From DASZTV01 sp035548055 (GTDB lineage: Bacteria > Actinomycetota > Actinomycetes > JAFAQI01), in assembly GCA_035548055.1 (NCBI GenBank), contig DASZTL010000041.1:1-13882 (forward strand): a stretch of DNA of 13,882 nt, in the 5' to 3' direction. Under the pieces are notes generated by a model. The model was given only the letters and a program-made list of their open reading frames with translations, had not been told where the DNA came from and did no database searches. Below, in pieces: positions 13,515 through 13,882 of the stretch. A program made the translations under genes and the position numbers. Every line of letters begins with the position of its first letter. Within the stretch, counting starts at the first letter, position 1.

Positions 13515-13882
13515 CTAGCGGCCCTGCACGGTCTTCGCGTACAGGTCGAGCAACCGTCCGTTCGGGTCGTATCGCTTCTTCAGCAAGGCGTAGGCCTCAC
13601 CGCCATACGTACCCCAGAACTCCTCCTCCGGATAGAACGACGTGGAGTACAGCGACTTGCGCCCGCCGAGATCAGCCACCATCTCTTCGATCGCACGGTT
13701 GTGATAGCCGTCCTGCTCGCCTTCAGGCAGCGGTGCCGTCGACCAGAACCCGACGTTGACGAAGGTCGTGGCAGGGTCCAGGTCGTAGAGCGGCCACCGC
13801 GCCAGGGGATCGCGCTGGCGCAGCGGGCAGAGCCACACCGGTTGGATTCCGGTGCGCTCATCGAGAAACGAGACGAACTCCG
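13515..13882 (-). CDS. tmsA: FAD-linked oxidoreductase, C-terminal part (TmsA type); 5' end outside the window
   Basis: Only the last 122 residues are present; the frame stays open to the right edge. Seen: TGIQPVWLCPLR, WPLYDLDPATTFVNVGFWST, YHNRAIEEMVADLGGRKSLY, and the closing LKKRYDPNGRLLDLYAKTV. These belong to the C-terminal substrate/cap domain of FAD-binding oxidases of the DprE1/sterol-reductase-like group; the YDPNxRLLDLY end is typical. With tmsB directly downstream, the best reading is the flavoprotein that reduces the methylene intermediate to a 10-methyl acyl chain, using NAD(P)H. The FAD-binding N-terminal domain cannot be checked here. The TAG stop lies at 13517-13515. Confidence 0.83.
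   Translation of the reverse strand, partial: EFVSFLDERTGIQPVWLCPLRQRDPLARWPLYDLDPATTFVNVGFWSTAPLPEGEQDGYHNRAIEEMVADLGGRKSLYSTSFYPEEEFWGTYGGEAYALLKKRYDPNGRLLDLYAKTVQGR

Overview
The window is high-GC (clearly GC-biased codon third positions, many GTG starts, dense overlapping genes) and its gene content points to the Actinomycetota (Actinomycetes). The strongest markers are the ferredoxin-dapC pair read divergently from an SH3-GNAT acetyltransferase, and a tmsA/tmsB-type pair (Rv0449c/Rv0447c-like) for methyl-branched fatty acids. The genus cannot be named from this sequence. No RNA genes, CRISPR arrays, transposases or phage genes were seen. No gene-free stretch exceeds about 155 bases.

Layout. 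(1) 18-1425, minus strand: a seven-iron ferredoxin (fdxC/fdxA type) followed by succinyldiaminopimelate aminotransferase (dapC), a step of lysine/peptidoglycan precursor synthesis. (2) 1505-2479, plus: a GNAT acetyltransferase. (3) 2596-6300, plus: a compact zinc-uptake operon of substrate-binding lipoprotein, ATPase, permease, Fur-family regulator (Zur) and an M24-type metallohydrolase, all with overlapping ends. A methyltransferase follows at about 6362-7075. A perfect 7-1-7 palindrome, read as a Zur box, sits on the -35 of what looks like a leaderless promoter directly before the lipoprotein gene. The operon would therefore be switched off by zinc through the regulator it encodes. (4) 7082-7150: a near-perfect 26-bp inverted repeat. 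(5) 7167-8726, plus: a carboxyltransferase subunit of a biotin-dependent acyl-CoA carboxylase. (6) 8746-8805: a multi-part co-axial dyad. (7) 8880-9881, plus: a protein of unclear family with an HxD...H pattern that may be an iron oxygenase. (8) 9884-9935: two GC-rich hairpins, probably terminators. (9) 10007-12199, plus: an MMPL/RND membrane transporter. (10) 12245-13882, minus: a cyclopropane-fatty-acid-synthase-like methyltransferase (tmsB type) behind the 3' end of an FAD-linked oxidoreductase (tmsA type) that runs off the right edge.

Two functional themes stand out. The first is zinc homeostasis: sensor, operator, importer and a metal-dependent hydrolase in one transcript, with histidine-rich tails on both the ATPase and the permease. 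The second is lipid metabolism: acyl-CoA carboxylase subunit, possible oxygenase, MMPL lipid exporter and the methyl-branched fatty acid pair. The second grouping is by proximity only, since these genes lie in several transcription units.

Most genes belong to known families. The less ordinary points are the CxxH in place of CxxC at the end of Zur, the extra genes in the Zur operon, the two long palindromes, and two genes (dapC and the methyltransferase) whose conserved N-termini lack a normal start codon.
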